Shown here: positions 16,592-24,756 of the stretch, in pieces
How positions within the stretch are numbered: the first letter of the stretch is position 1
Layout of the letters: each line of letters begins with the position of its first letter
Assembly: GCA_035541995.1 (NCBI GenBank)
Contig: DATKMG010000134.1
Span: 1-34,130 of the forward strand
Reading direction: 5' to 3'
DNA: 34,130 nt
DNA from: DATKMG01 sp035541995
Lineage (GTDB): Bacteria > Acidobacteriota > Terriglobia > Versatilivoradales > Versatilivoraceae
The notes under the pieces: model-generated
What the model saw: the letters and a program-made list of their open reading frames with translations, nothing else
Databases searched by the model: none
What the model was told of the DNA's origin: nothing
Position numbers and translations under genes: made by a program

Positions 16592-17470
16592 ATGAAAATT
16601 GGGTTGCTTTGCTCGATTGTCAGGAAAGAAGAGAAACTGCTGATTGATGAACTCCGCAGCCGCGACCTGGAACTAGAGCTTGTGGATGATCGCGAGACTC
16701 TTTTCTACCTGAACAGGAAAAATCTGGACTTTGATGTGGTGTTGGAGCGGTGTGTCAACCACTCTCGCGCCCTGTATGCGCTGAAAGTCCTCAACGACTG
16801 GGGAATCAAGACTGTTAATACCTATCGGGTGGCCGATGTGTGCGGAAACAAGTTCCTGACGACAAGTGCGTTGATCAAAGAAGGGATTCCCTGTCCAAAA
16901 ACTTTTCTGGCTTTCACCCCGGAATCTGCGCTGGCAGCCATTGAGAAGTTGGGCTACCCCGTGGTCCTCAAACCAGCTGTGGGCTCGTGGGGACGACTTC
17001 TCTCCAAGGTGAACGATCGCGAAGCAGCAGAGGCCATTTTGGAGCACAAAGAGACTCTCGGCTCGTACCATCACTCGATCTTTTATATCCAGGAATACAT
17101 TCCCAAAGCCGGAAGGGATATACGAAGTTTTGTGGTGGGTGATGAAACCATCTGTGCCATCTACCGCTATTCCTCGCACTGGATAACGAACACAGCCCGA
17201 GGTGGCCGGGCTGAAAATTGTCCGGTTACAGAGGAATTGAATCGGTTATCTCTTGCCTCGGCTAAGGCTGTGGGCGGGGGCGTTGTTGCCATTGACCTGT
17301 TTGAATCGAAGGAAGGTTTACTGGTCAATGAGGTAAATTACACCATGGAATTCCGCAATTCCATTGACACGACGGGCGTCAACATTCCGGCCAAGGTGAT
17401 CGATTACGTGGTTCAAGTGGCCGCACATCCTGAGACGTATGCGGGGAATTGGGGATCCATAAATGATTGA
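16592..17470 (+). CDS. lysX: LysX: LysW-alpha-aminoadipate ligase (ATP-grasp)
   Basis: A 292-residue RimK/LysX-type ATP-grasp ligase that couples alpha-aminoadipate (or glutamate) to the C-terminal glutamate of LysW at the cost of ATP. An N-terminal pre-ATP-grasp domain begins MKIGLLCSIVRKEEKLL. The ATP-grasp core shows CGNKFLTTSALIKEGIPCPKT, VVLKPAVGSWGR, the RDIRSFVVG strand and the metal/substrate loop NEVNYTMEFRNSID near the C-terminus, as in known LysX proteins. ATG 16592 is chosen by family length. It has no Shine-Dalgarno sequence, and an in-frame ATG at 16535 would add 19 residues including three lysines encoded inside the hairpin loop. It overlaps lysY by eight bases, so the two are translationally coupled. 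Confidence 0.93.
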   Translation: MKIGLLCSIVRKEEKLLIDELRSRDLELELVDDRETLFYLNRKNLDFDVVLERCVNHSRALYALKVLNDWGIKTVNTYRVADVCGNKFLTTSALIKEGIPCPKTFLAFTPESALAAIEKLGYPVVLKPAVGSWGRLLSKVNDREAAEAILEHKETLGSYHHSIFYIQEYIPKAGRDIRSFVVGDETICAIYRYSSHWITNTARGGRAENCPVTEELNRLSLASAKAVGGGVVAIDLFESKEGLLVNEVNYTMEFRNSIDTTGVNIPAKVIDYVVQVAAHPETYAGNWGSIND

Positions 17471-18506
17471 CGTATCCGTCATTGGAGCTTCGGGGTACAC
17501 TGGCGGCGAAACCTTGCGCCTGTTGTTGAGCCACCCCCATATTAATCTCGTCCAGGCAACATCGGAGTCCAATGCCGGGAAGTTCGTTCATTCTGTCCAT
17601 CCGAACCTGCGAAAGCGGACTGACCTAAAGTTCGTTTCCAGCACGAAGCTCAACAAGACGAATCTGGCCTTCCTCTGCTTACCTCATGGGACCGCCATGC
17701 AGCGCATCCGTGACTATGGCAGATTGGCGGAGCGACTGATCGACCTCTCGGCTGATTTTCGCCTGCATCAATCCGCCGATTACCTCAAATGGTACGGCCA
17801 CGAACATGCGGATCCCGAATTCCTGAATGAGGCCGTCTATGGAATCCCCGAACTGCACCGGGAGAAGATCCAGAACGCCCGCCTGGTAACGGGCGCGGGC
17901 TGTCTGGCAACCACATCTATCCTGGGACTCTACCCTTTGTTCAAACAGGGGATTGTGAGGGATGAGAGTGTTTTCATTGAGGGCAAAGTGGGTTCCTCTG
18001 CGGCAGGAAACAATGCCAGCCTGGCCACTCATCATCCAGAACGGAGCGGCGCCTTGCGCTCCTTTCAGCCCACCCGTCACCGCCACACTGCCGAGATTGA
18101 ACAAGAGTTGACTTTTGATGGCTGGAAGCCAAAGGTCTATTTCTCTGCTACGGCCACCGATGCAGTTCGAGGAATCCTATCGACGGCGCAGGTTCTACTG
18201 CGGGACCCTTTGGAGGAGAAGGACATTTGGAGAATCTACCGGCAGCAATACGGCAGTGAACCCTTCATTCGAATCGTCAAGGAACGAACCGGTGTTTACC
18301 GCTATCCGGAGCCCAAGATCCTTGTGGGTTCCAATTATTGTGATGTTGGGTTTGAACTGGATCCTATCGAAAATCGGTTAGTTGTATTGTCAGCGCTGGA
18401 CAATCTCATGAAAGGTGCAGCCGGAAACGGTGTTCAGGCAATGAATGTAATGTATGGGTGGGAGGAGACTACTGGATTGGAGTTCCCTGGATTGCATCCT
18501 GTGTAA
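17463..18506 (+). CDS. lysY: LysY/ArgC-type N-acyl-phosphate reductase
   Basis: A 347-residue NAD(P)-dependent reductase that converts the LysW-bound aminoadipyl (or glutamyl) phosphate to the semialdehyde. The Rossmann motif is GASGYTGGE at 8-16. The nucleophilic Cys147 lies in GAGCLATTSILGLYPL, followed by KVGSSAAGNNAS and the phosphate-binding RHRHTAEIEQEL block. Length and motifs match ArgC/LysY; its place between lysX and lysZ makes LysY the better name. A dual role in arginine synthesis is possible, since no separate argC is seen. The start overlaps the end of lysX. Confidence 0.92.
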   Translation: MIDVSVIGASGYTGGETLRLLLSHPHINLVQATSESNAGKFVHSVHPNLRKRTDLKFVSSTKLNKTNLAFLCLPHGTAMQRIRDYGRLAERLIDLSADFRLHQSADYLKWYGHEHADPEFLNEAVYGIPELHREKIQNARLVTGAGCLATTSILGLYPLFKQGIVRDESVFIEGKVGSSAAGNNASLATHHPERSGALRSFQPTRHRHTAEIEQELTFDGWKPKVYFSATATDAVRGILSTAQVLLRDPLEEKDIWRIYRQQYGSEPFIRIVKERTGVYRYPEPKILVGSNYCDVGFELDPIENRLVVLSALDNLMKGAAGNGVQAMNVMYGWEETTGLEFPGLHPV

Positions 18507-18529
18507 GAAAGTCAGCCAGGTTCAGCAAT

Positions 18530-18958
18530 ATGACAGACCCCTTCACACGAATCGTCTATCTCAAGGCGGGGTTAGTGGTCTGGCTATTGTTCTGTCTTCT
18601 TCCTGGAGTTGAGGCCAAGGAGAGCGAGAAAGAGCGTGGAGAAGATGCCTTCGCGCTCTTAGTGGGAACTTGTTTCAATGAGAAAGGGTTGAGCATGCGG
18701 GCGGTAGCCATCGTTGTGGAAACCCAGATCTCTTCTGAACAGAAATTGAAGAGGAAGAAGTGGACTACTGCAACTGATGCTCGCGGTGAGTTTGCACTCC
18801 GGCTGCCGGCCGGCCAAGCCAGATTTCTGGTCAAAGCCAGCAAAGACGGTTATGAATCGCAGGAAAGGACCGTCGATTTCAGCAGTGATGAGCGTCAAAA
18901 CATCCTCTTCAACATGGAACCTCTCCCTTCCAAGAAATCGTCTAAAGCCAAGGAATGA
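18530..18958 (+). CDS. Exported carboxypeptidase-regulatory-like domain protein
   Basis: A 142-residue protein with an N-terminal signal peptide (hydrophobic LKAGLVVWLLFCLLPGVEA, likely cut after VEA) and one Ig-like beta-sandwich of the carboxypeptidase-regulatory type. The typical block is TDARGEFALRLPAGQARFLVKASKDGYESQE. The C-terminus is Lys/Ser-rich. Such domains occur in surface and periplasmic proteins and bind rather than catalyse. It begins 23 bases after the end of lysY, and its stop overlaps the start of the next gene (ATGA), so it is co-translated with it. There is no obvious link to lysine synthesis. Confidence 0.8.
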   Translation: MTDPFTRIVYLKAGLVVWLLFCLLPGVEAKESEKERGEDAFALLVGTCFNEKGLSMRAVAIVVETQISSEQKLKRKKWTTATDARGEFALRLPAGQARFLVKASKDGYESQERTVDFSSDERQNILFNMEPLPSKKSSKAKE

Positions 18959-20064
18959 TCTTCAACATGATGAGCGACAGAATGGGCATAAAACGGCTTT
19001 TTGTCCAATTTACTATTGGGTTACTCTTCTGGGGATTCATGGACCACGAAGCAGGCGTCTTATTGACCACAGCCAAGGAGAAGGAAAAACCTACCAAGTC
19101 AATTGGCGGAACGGTAATCGATTCGAGCCAAAACAGCGTTATTGGGGCGAAAGTGTTTATTAAAAACCTAAAAAAGAACACTACTACGGTCCTGATAACC
19201 GATGAAAAAGGCGAGTTTTCGGTCAGCTGGCTGGACCCTCAAGTTGATTATGAGGTGCATGCAGAAAAGGGAAGTCTCTCCTCAGCTGTGAAGACTGTCA
19301 GCCACTATCTGGCGAGGAAGAACGTGGCAATGAGCCTGCAACTTGTGGAGAAGGGTTCGCCTCGCGTCGGAGCTCAGCCAGAGCCCGGGAGGGTGACAGT
19401 GGGAATCCTCTCTTCGGACGGGACCCAAATCGCGGGTGATTGGTTTCAGCCTGAGTCCAAGCCAAGTGGATCTATACCAACAGTCCTGCTGCTCCATGAC
19501 TTTGGGGAAGACCGGAGAGTTTGGGATAATCTGGTTCATAGCTTCCTCTTAAAAAACAATTTCGCAGCCCTCACACTCGACCTGCGCGGACATGGCGCCA
19601 GTGGGGTGAAAATCGGTTCTTTTACGCAGGAAGAACGGCAGAGGCTGGTCGAATCCAAGGCTCTTCAGCTCGACCTGGAAGCCGCCGTCAAATGGTTAAA
19701 GGAGAAGGACACCGTCGATTCCAACCATATTTCCGTGATTGGTTGTGGTCTGGGAGCAAGTCTAGCCTTCGTGGCCTCAGGGGACTTCGACGCTTTGCGT
19801 TCCTCGGTGGCAATCTCACCGGATTATAGGGAATCGCAAGCTCTCTCAGCCGGCATCAGAAATTTTCAGCCTCATTCCATTTTGTACATCGTGTCCCAAA
19901 AGGGGAGCCCAAATGAGTTGTCTGTGCGTGAACTCGAGAAGATTACGGGATTCCCTGTTCGAGTTGATGTCTATGAGGAATCCAAAGCAAACGCAACGGC
20001 CATCTTGCGAGATGTCCCAGGAGTATCCAATGCGATCATAGTATGGCTGAAGAATACCATGTAG
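18955..20064 (+). CDS. Exported protein: carboxypeptidase-regulatory domain fused to a degenerate alpha/beta hydrolase
   Basis: A 369-residue protein. A hydrophobic N-terminal export signal (about 14-32) is followed by an Ig-like regulatory domain (about 48-130, GGTVIDSSQNSVIGAKVFI and TDEKGEFSVSW). The alpha/beta-hydrolase fold (about 145-369) has TVLLLHDFGEDRRVW and LTLDLRGHGASG. The nucleophile elbow, normally GxSxG, reads GCGLGA, with Gly at the Ser position. The final catalytic His region (DVYEESKANATAIL) has no His. It is thus probably a non-catalytic binding protein. ATG 18955 overlaps the previous stop; in-frame ATGs at residues 5, 6 and 10 are alternatives. It lies between lysY and lysZ. 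Confidence 0.82.
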   Translation: MIFNMMSDRMGIKRLFVQFTIGLLFWGFMDHEAGVLLTTAKEKEKPTKSIGGTVIDSSQNSVIGAKVFIKNLKKNTTTVLITDEKGEFSVSWLDPQVDYEVHAEKGSLSSAVKTVSHYLARKNVAMSLQLVEKGSPRVGAQPEPGRVTVGILSSDGTQIAGDWFQPESKPSGSIPTVLLLHDFGEDRRVWDNLVHSFLLKNNFAALTLDLRGHGASGVKIGSFTQEERQRLVESKALQLDLEAAVKWLKEKDTVDSNHISVIGCGLGASLAFVASGDFDALRSSVAISPDYRESQALSAGIRNFQPHSILYIVSQKGSPNELSVRELEKITGFPVRVDVYEESKANATAILRDVPGVSNAIIVWLKNTM

Positions 20065-20120
20065 GTCTGTAATCGCAGGAATTGAGAATCGGAGATGCAA
20101 GAAGGGGGATTGTCCCATTC

Positions 20121-20936
20121 ATGATCGTTATTAAAGTCGGAGGCAGCCCCGGAATCAACTACGACGCGGTTTGCTCTGATCTGGCAGGACTGATACATAA
20201 GGGTGAGAAGGCCATTCTGGTTCATGGGGGGTCTGCCGAAACCAATCGGATTTCGGAAAGACTGGGCAAGCCTCCACGAATGGTGACTTCAGTGTCCGGC
20301 TACGAATCACGCTATACCGACCGTGAGACACTGGAAATTTTTGAAATGGTCTATTGCGGAAAAATGAACAAGGGAATTGTGGAGAGATTGCAACGGTTGG
20401 GGGTCAATGCGGTCGGTCTATCGGGAATTGACGGACGCATCTGGCAAGGAACCCGGAAGCCCTCAATCACAATTGTGGAAGGCGGGAAAAGGAAGGTATT
20501 ACACGACGATCATACGGGCCGGGTCGAGAAGGTCAACCTGCCACTGATCCAGCTTCTCTTGGAGCACGGCTATACTCCAGTGCTCACACCCCCTGCCATC
20601 AGTCATGAGGGGAATGCCATCAACGTGGATGGAGACCGGGCAGCCGCGATCCTGGCTTCAGCGCTCAAGGTGGACAGGCTTGTTATCCTTTCCAATGTCC
20701 CGGGATTGCTGAGAAGCATCCACGACGAGTCCAGTGTCATCGCCGAGTTTTCGATATCAGAAATTCAGCATTACATTGGTTTTGCAGAAGGGCGGATGAA
20801 GAAGAAACTTCTGGGTGCCCTTGAGGCAATTGGCGGAGGGGTTAAAGAGGTCATCCTGGCAGATGCCCGCTTGGAAGAACCCATCACCTCTGCCATGGCA
20901 GGGCGAGGCACAGTGATTCATCCCAATGGGCACTAG
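20121..20936 (+). CDS. lysZ: LysZ: LysW-aminoadipate/glutamate kinase
   Basis: A 271-residue amino-acid kinase-family enzyme, homologous to ArgB, that phosphorylates the side-chain carboxylate of the amino acid carried by LysW. Motifs: KVGGS at 5-9, LVHGGS for the phosphate loop, and the substrate loop VTSVSGYESRYTDRET, which in LysZ replaces the ArgB consensus. NVDGDRAAAILASAL and the terminal block GRMKKKLLGALEA are also present. The start MIVIKVGG at 20121 fits the family; an in-frame TTG at 20082 is possible but less likely. It closes the lysW-X-Y set. The aminotransferase (LysJ) and releasing peptidase (LysK) are not in the window. Confidence 0.92.
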   Translation: MIVIKVGGSPGINYDAVCSDLAGLIHKGEKAILVHGGSAETNRISERLGKPPRMVTSVSGYESRYTDRETLEIFEMVYCGKMNKGIVERLQRLGVNAVGLSGIDGRIWQGTRKPSITIVEGGKRKVLHDDHTGRVEKVNLPLIQLLLEHGYTPVLTPPAISHEGNAINVDGDRAAAILASALKVDRLVILSNVPGLLRSIHDESSVIAEFSISEIQHYIGFAEGRMKKKLLGALEAIGGGVKEVILADARLEEPITSAMAGRGTVIHPNGH

Positions 20937-21015
20937 CAAATAAGCGGATTCTTAAAAGCCCTCCTGGACTGGAATTCAGTTTGGTCCGAGAATCCCGACG
21001 CGACCCTCAGCCCTC

Positions 21016-21474
21016 TCACTCCCCTCTCCCCTCCAATTGCTTGCGAACTATTTCGCTGATGACTTTCCCATCTACCCGACTACCGGCAAACCTGGCGATT
21101 GTGCCTTTCATGACCAGACCGAGATCCTTGAGAGAGCTCGCTTGGAGTTCAGCGATAACTTGTGAGACGACCGCCTGGATTTCCTCCTCGCTAATAGCGG
21201 CTGGAAGATAAGCTTCGAGGATCTTTAGTTCTGCTCTCTCTCTATCAGCCAAGTCTCTCCTCCCTCCCTTGGTGAATTGCTCAATGGACTCATTCCGCTG
21301 TTTAACCAGGGAATTCAGCACCTGCAATGCCTCAGACTCCCCCAGGGAATGTTTCTTTTCGATTTCTTTGTTCTTAATAGCCGTCTTCATTCCACGAAGT
21401 ACATCCATTCTGAGAGCTTCCTTGGACTTCATCGCGTCGGTAAGATCCTTCTGAATCTTCTCTTGAACGGTCAT
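21016..21474 (-). CDS. GatB/YqeY domain protein
   Basis: A 152-residue YqeY-type protein with the family pattern: N-terminal helices MTVQEKIQKDLTDAMKSKEALRMDVLRGMKTAIKNK (residues 1-36), a middle LNSLVKQRNESIEQF, ILEAYLP and the C-terminal MKGTIARFAGSRVDGKVIS. The family is homologous to the tail domain of the GatB amidotransferase subunit and is suspected to bind tRNA, but its own role is not established. GAGGAG lies before the ATG. It converges with lysZ, and its start faces the histidine kinase leader. Confidence 0.93.
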   Translation of the reverse strand: MTVQEKIQKDLTDAMKSKEALRMDVLRGMKTAIKNKEIEKKHSLGESEALQVLNSLVKQRNESIEQFTKGGRRDLADRERAELKILEAYLPAAISEEEIQAVVSQVIAELQASSLKDLGLVMKGTIARFAGSRVDGKVISEIVRKQLEGRGE

Positions 21475-21921
21475 TTTTTCGACTCCTCAATCAGCCTAAA
21501 CAAGGCATATTACTCAAGATTACCGAAGATTCTCAAACCCTCCAACAAAAATCCAAAACTCTCCAGTCGGATTTCAATAATTTGACATTTTCCTGTTATG
21601 TCATATTTTTCCCATAGCACTTGCAGGAGCGATGTGTTAGAAATTGTGTCTGCTTTTTGGCACCTTGAGACTTGAGGGGCCGAATCTACATTGTAGTGTT
21701 CCTAAGCCAAAATACGACTGACCAGAGTTAATCATGGTTGCGGCCGATGACTGAGTTTGATCGATTTCGCAGAAATGTCGTTAAGGTTGAGCCCTGATTG
21801 ACTCACTCGATTCTCAAGGAGACAAACCAAATTCAGGATTAAAGTCAGGTTGCCGATTAGAAGATACAGGGACCTTCTTCTGAACCTAGAATTCATGGAT
21901 GGCGTCCGTGAAGGCTGGCCA
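21475..21921. other. Divergent promoter region of yqeY and the histidine kinase
   Basis: About 450 AT-rich bases. A plus-strand promoter is marked at 21582-21609; the remaining leader of about 300 bases before the kinase start shows no clear hairpin or gene. Confidence 0.5.
21582..21609 (+). promoter_or_regulatory. Possible sigma70 promoter for the signalling operon
   Basis: TTGACA (21582-21587) and TATTTT (21604-21609) are spaced by 16 bases. The -35 box is perfect; the -10 box is weak, so this is tentative. Confidence 0.4.
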
Positions 21922-24723
21922 ATGATTCGTTACCCCATTAAGGTGTTGCTCGTCGACCAGAATGCTGATCAGCTTCTGATGTCGGAAAAAGCACTTCGAC
22001 GTTCAATGCGTCAAATTGAGGTCCTGTCGGTAAGGACTGCAACAGACTGTTTAGGCCTGCTTTCCAAGGAAGAAATCGCCATCGTAGTGCTTGATTACTG
22101 CCTCCCGGACTTCGATGGTCTGGAAACAATTCGACAAATCAAGCAAGCCGGATATGACACTCCGGTCGTCATGGTCACCGGGCAGGGTGATGAACAGGTT
22201 GCAGTAACAGCTATGAAGGAAGGAGCTGCCGATTATGTTGTTAAGGCCCAGGGCTACCTGAACGTTCTTCCGGGCATCCTGGAGCGAGCCATAGAGAAGT
22301 ACCAATTGAAAAATAGGCTAAAGGCATCCGAAGAGCGCTACCAGAGACTCGCTGAGAATGCCAATGACTTGATTTTCACTATTGATCGGGACGGGCATTT
22401 TCTTTTTTTTACCAATCGTGCGGTATCGGTACTGGGGCAAACAGACCAGGAATTACGGGGCAGAGATTTCAAAGATTTTCTGACTTTGGAGAGCCGAAAG
22501 CGCGCGGAGTTGGATTTCTTGAAGAAGGCCAAAGGCCGAGTTCCATGGATGATTGAACTCGATTTTGTGAGCCCTACAGGTGAAATTAAGAGTTTCGAAC
22601 TCAGCGTCAACTCGGTTGTAGGCTCCGGAGTTGTGACCGGCTTTGAAGTCATCGGAAGGGACATCACCGAGAGAAAGTCGTTAGAAAAGAAGGTTCTCCA
22701 AAAGAACAAGGAACTGACGACACTATTATCTGTGACCTCTACCATCTCACACTCTCTGAACATTGACGAAGTGGCCTCCATCACACTTGAGAAGATCTGT
22801 GCGCACAGTAGTTTGAACTGTGGCGCGATTTACACCTTCCGCTATGCGGACTCCGAATTCGTGCGGAGCGCCGCCTACAACCTGTCGAAAGCCTCCCTGG
22901 AATCTATGGACGGTCCAGGGTTTTGGAACGAGATTCAGGATGCCGTGTTGAGAGTCAGGGCTCCACTGGTCCATCCAAGCCCCAGCGGGACCATGGAAGA
23001 GACGGCTCTTGACAAGATCATTGCGGTCTGTCGGCGGGAAACCATCAACTCGTTCATCATCCTGCCGTTCTTCTTCAATGAGAAATTCTTTGGCTTGGCC
23101 TTTGCAGGGAGTTTCGCTCAGAACTGTTTCGCTGCCGAACAATCGGAAATCCTAAATGCTATCTGCGAACAGGTCAGTGCAGCCATTGCTAATGCAGGAC
23201 TATTCAAGGCAGTGAATGAAGCTAAAAATGAGTGGGAAACAACCTTCGATGCGATGCCAGAGCTCATTTGCATCCAGGATTTAACCGGCAAGATCATGCG
23301 CGTCAACGCAACCCTGGCACGACGATTGAACTCTGAGCCCCGACAGTTGGTCAACAGAAGTGCGGAAGATGTTTTCAAAGACCCCATGTCGCCCTGGGTC
23401 CACCATCACAGGAAGGAGATCTACGAGCGTGATAAAATCGTGTCGGTCGAATATGAGGACAGACTACTAGATGGCATCTTTGAGATTGCGACCACCCCAA
23501 TCTATACTTCCAGCGGGAGGTTGCTCGCATGGCTGTTCGTCGGGAAGGACATTACTGAGCAACGCCAGTTTCAGAATCAGGTGGTCCAAGTAGAGCGTCT
23601 GAAAGCTCTGGGAGAAATGGCCAGCGGGGTGGCTCACGATTTTAACAATATTCTGGCCGGGATTCTCGGCAAAACTCAAGTGATGTTAAACCAGCTGGAG
23701 AAAGAGGGGAGACCGGACCTCCAAACCTGGAAGCAGAATCTCAAGACCCTCGAGAAACAGGCGATCTTGGGAGCACGAACTGTAAAGCGAATTCAGGACT
23801 TTACTCGAATCCGAACTGACAAGAAGTTCACACCAGTCGACCTGAATCAGGTAGTTACCAACTCGATCGAAATCATCAAACCGGTCTGGAAGGATGAGAG
23901 TGAGGCGAAGGGCATCAAAATAGAATTCCGGTTTCATCCCGGGGAGATTAGCCTTGTAGATGGGATCGATTCAGAGTTGACCGAGGTCGTGGTCAACGTT
24001 CTCTCCAATGCCCTTGATGCGATGCCAGACGGTGGGGTGATCGAGGTTTCATCTCGTGATGTGATGGATGGGGGAAGTCCCGTCGTTGAGCTTACGGTCA
24101 CAGACACTGGGGTTGGGATGTCGAGTGAGGTACTGCAAAAAGTGTTCGACCCCTTCTTCTCAACTAAGGGGCCCAAGGGAATAGGCTTGGGCATGAGTGT
24201 CGCCTATGGAGTCGTTACCCGCCATCATGGAAGGATCGAACTCCTTAGCGAACTCGGGAAGGGGACTACCTGCGCTATCCGGTTCCCGGTTTCCAAGCAG
24301 GCCGAGATGTCCGGCCTAGCCGGACGCACCTCACCCCGGGAGAAAAGGGCAAGGATCCTGGTGATCGACGACGAGGATGTGATCCGGGAATTTATGCAGG
24401 AGATGCTGGTGTCCTCCGATTTTGACGCCGATGTGGCATCCACCGGTTCGGAAGGAATCGGACTCTTTGAGAAAAACTCTTATAATCTCGTGTTTTCAGA
24501 TCTGGGCTTACCCGGCATGTCGGGTTGGGATGTGGCCAAGACCCTCAAACAAAGGAACCCGGATGTCCCCATAATCCTATTGAGTGGGTGGGGGATTCAG
24601 TTGGACGACGTCAGAGTCAAGCAAAGCGGGGTTGATCTAGTCCTATCCAAGCCCTGCCAAATGAATGAAATTCTTGGAGCTGTGGATGAAATCCTGAAAC
24701 GGCCCAAACGCAGCAATGGCTAA
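21922..24723 (+). CDS. Hybrid sensor histidine kinase: REC-PAS-GAF-PAS-HisKA-HATPase-REC
   Basis: A 933-residue cytoplasmic kinase with no membrane segment. In order: a receiver domain (about 6-120, Asp58 in VVLDYCLP), a PAS domain (about 145-265), a GAF domain (about 280-430), a second PAS domain (about 440-550), the phosphoacceptor helix with His572 in GVAHDFNNILAG, an ATPase with N box NVLSNALDAMPDGG and G boxes DTGVGM and GIGLGMSV, and a C-terminal receiver (Asp860 in FSDLGLPG). The first receiver has only one of the usual two N-terminal acidic residues (VDQN). ATG 21922, preceded by GAAGG, is preferred over ATG 21895 and TTG 21850. It is followed by an NtrC-type regulator 33 bases later, its likely partner. 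Confidence 0.93.
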   Translation: MIRYPIKVLLVDQNADQLLMSEKALRRSMRQIEVLSVRTATDCLGLLSKEEIAIVVLDYCLPDFDGLETIRQIKQAGYDTPVVMVTGQGDEQVAVTAMKEGAADYVVKAQGYLNVLPGILERAIEKYQLKNRLKASEERYQRLAENANDLIFTIDRDGHFLFFTNRAVSVLGQTDQELRGRDFKDFLTLESRKRAELDFLKKAKGRVPWMIELDFVSPTGEIKSFELSVNSVVGSGVVTGFEVIGRDITERKSLEKKVLQKNKELTTLLSVTSTISHSLNIDEVASITLEKICAHSSLNCGAIYTFRYADSEFVRSAAYNLSKASLESMDGPGFWNEIQDAVLRVRAPLVHPSPSGTMEETALDKIIAVCRRETINSFIILPFFFNEKFFGLAFAGSFAQNCFAAEQSEILNAICEQVSAAIANAGLFKAVNEAKNEWETTFDAMPELICIQDLTGKIMRVNATLARRLNSEPRQLVNRSAEDVFKDPMSPWVHHHRKEIYERDKIVSVEYEDRLLDGIFEIATTPIYTSSGRLLAWLFVGKDITEQRQFQNQVVQVERLKALGEMASGVAHDFNNILAGILGKTQVMLNQLEKEGRPDLQTWKQNLKTLEKQAILGARTVKRIQDFTRIRTDKKFTPVDLNQVVTNSIEIIKPVWKDESEAKGIKIEFRFHPGEISLVDGIDSELTEVVVNVLSNALDAMPDGGVIEVSSRDVMDGGSPVVELTVTDTGVGMSSEVLQKVFDPFFSTKGPKGIGLGMSVAYGVVTRHHGRIELLSELGKGTTCAIRFPVSKQAEMSGLAGRTSPREKRARILVIDDEDVIREFMQEMLVSSDFDADVASTGSEGIGLFEKNSYNLVFSDLGLPGMSGWDVAKTLKQRNPDVPIILLSGWGIQLDDVRVKQSGVDLVLSKPCQMNEILGAVDEILKRPKRSNG

Positions 24724-24756
24724 TTCGTATCATTCCATTCCCATGAGAAAGTCCTT

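Noticed and set aside
6265..21766. A 15-bp identity, TGAGTTTGATCGATT, at 6265-6279 and 21752-21766
   Set aside because: One 15-bp match is expected by chance at about this frequency in 34 kb, and the flanks do not align.
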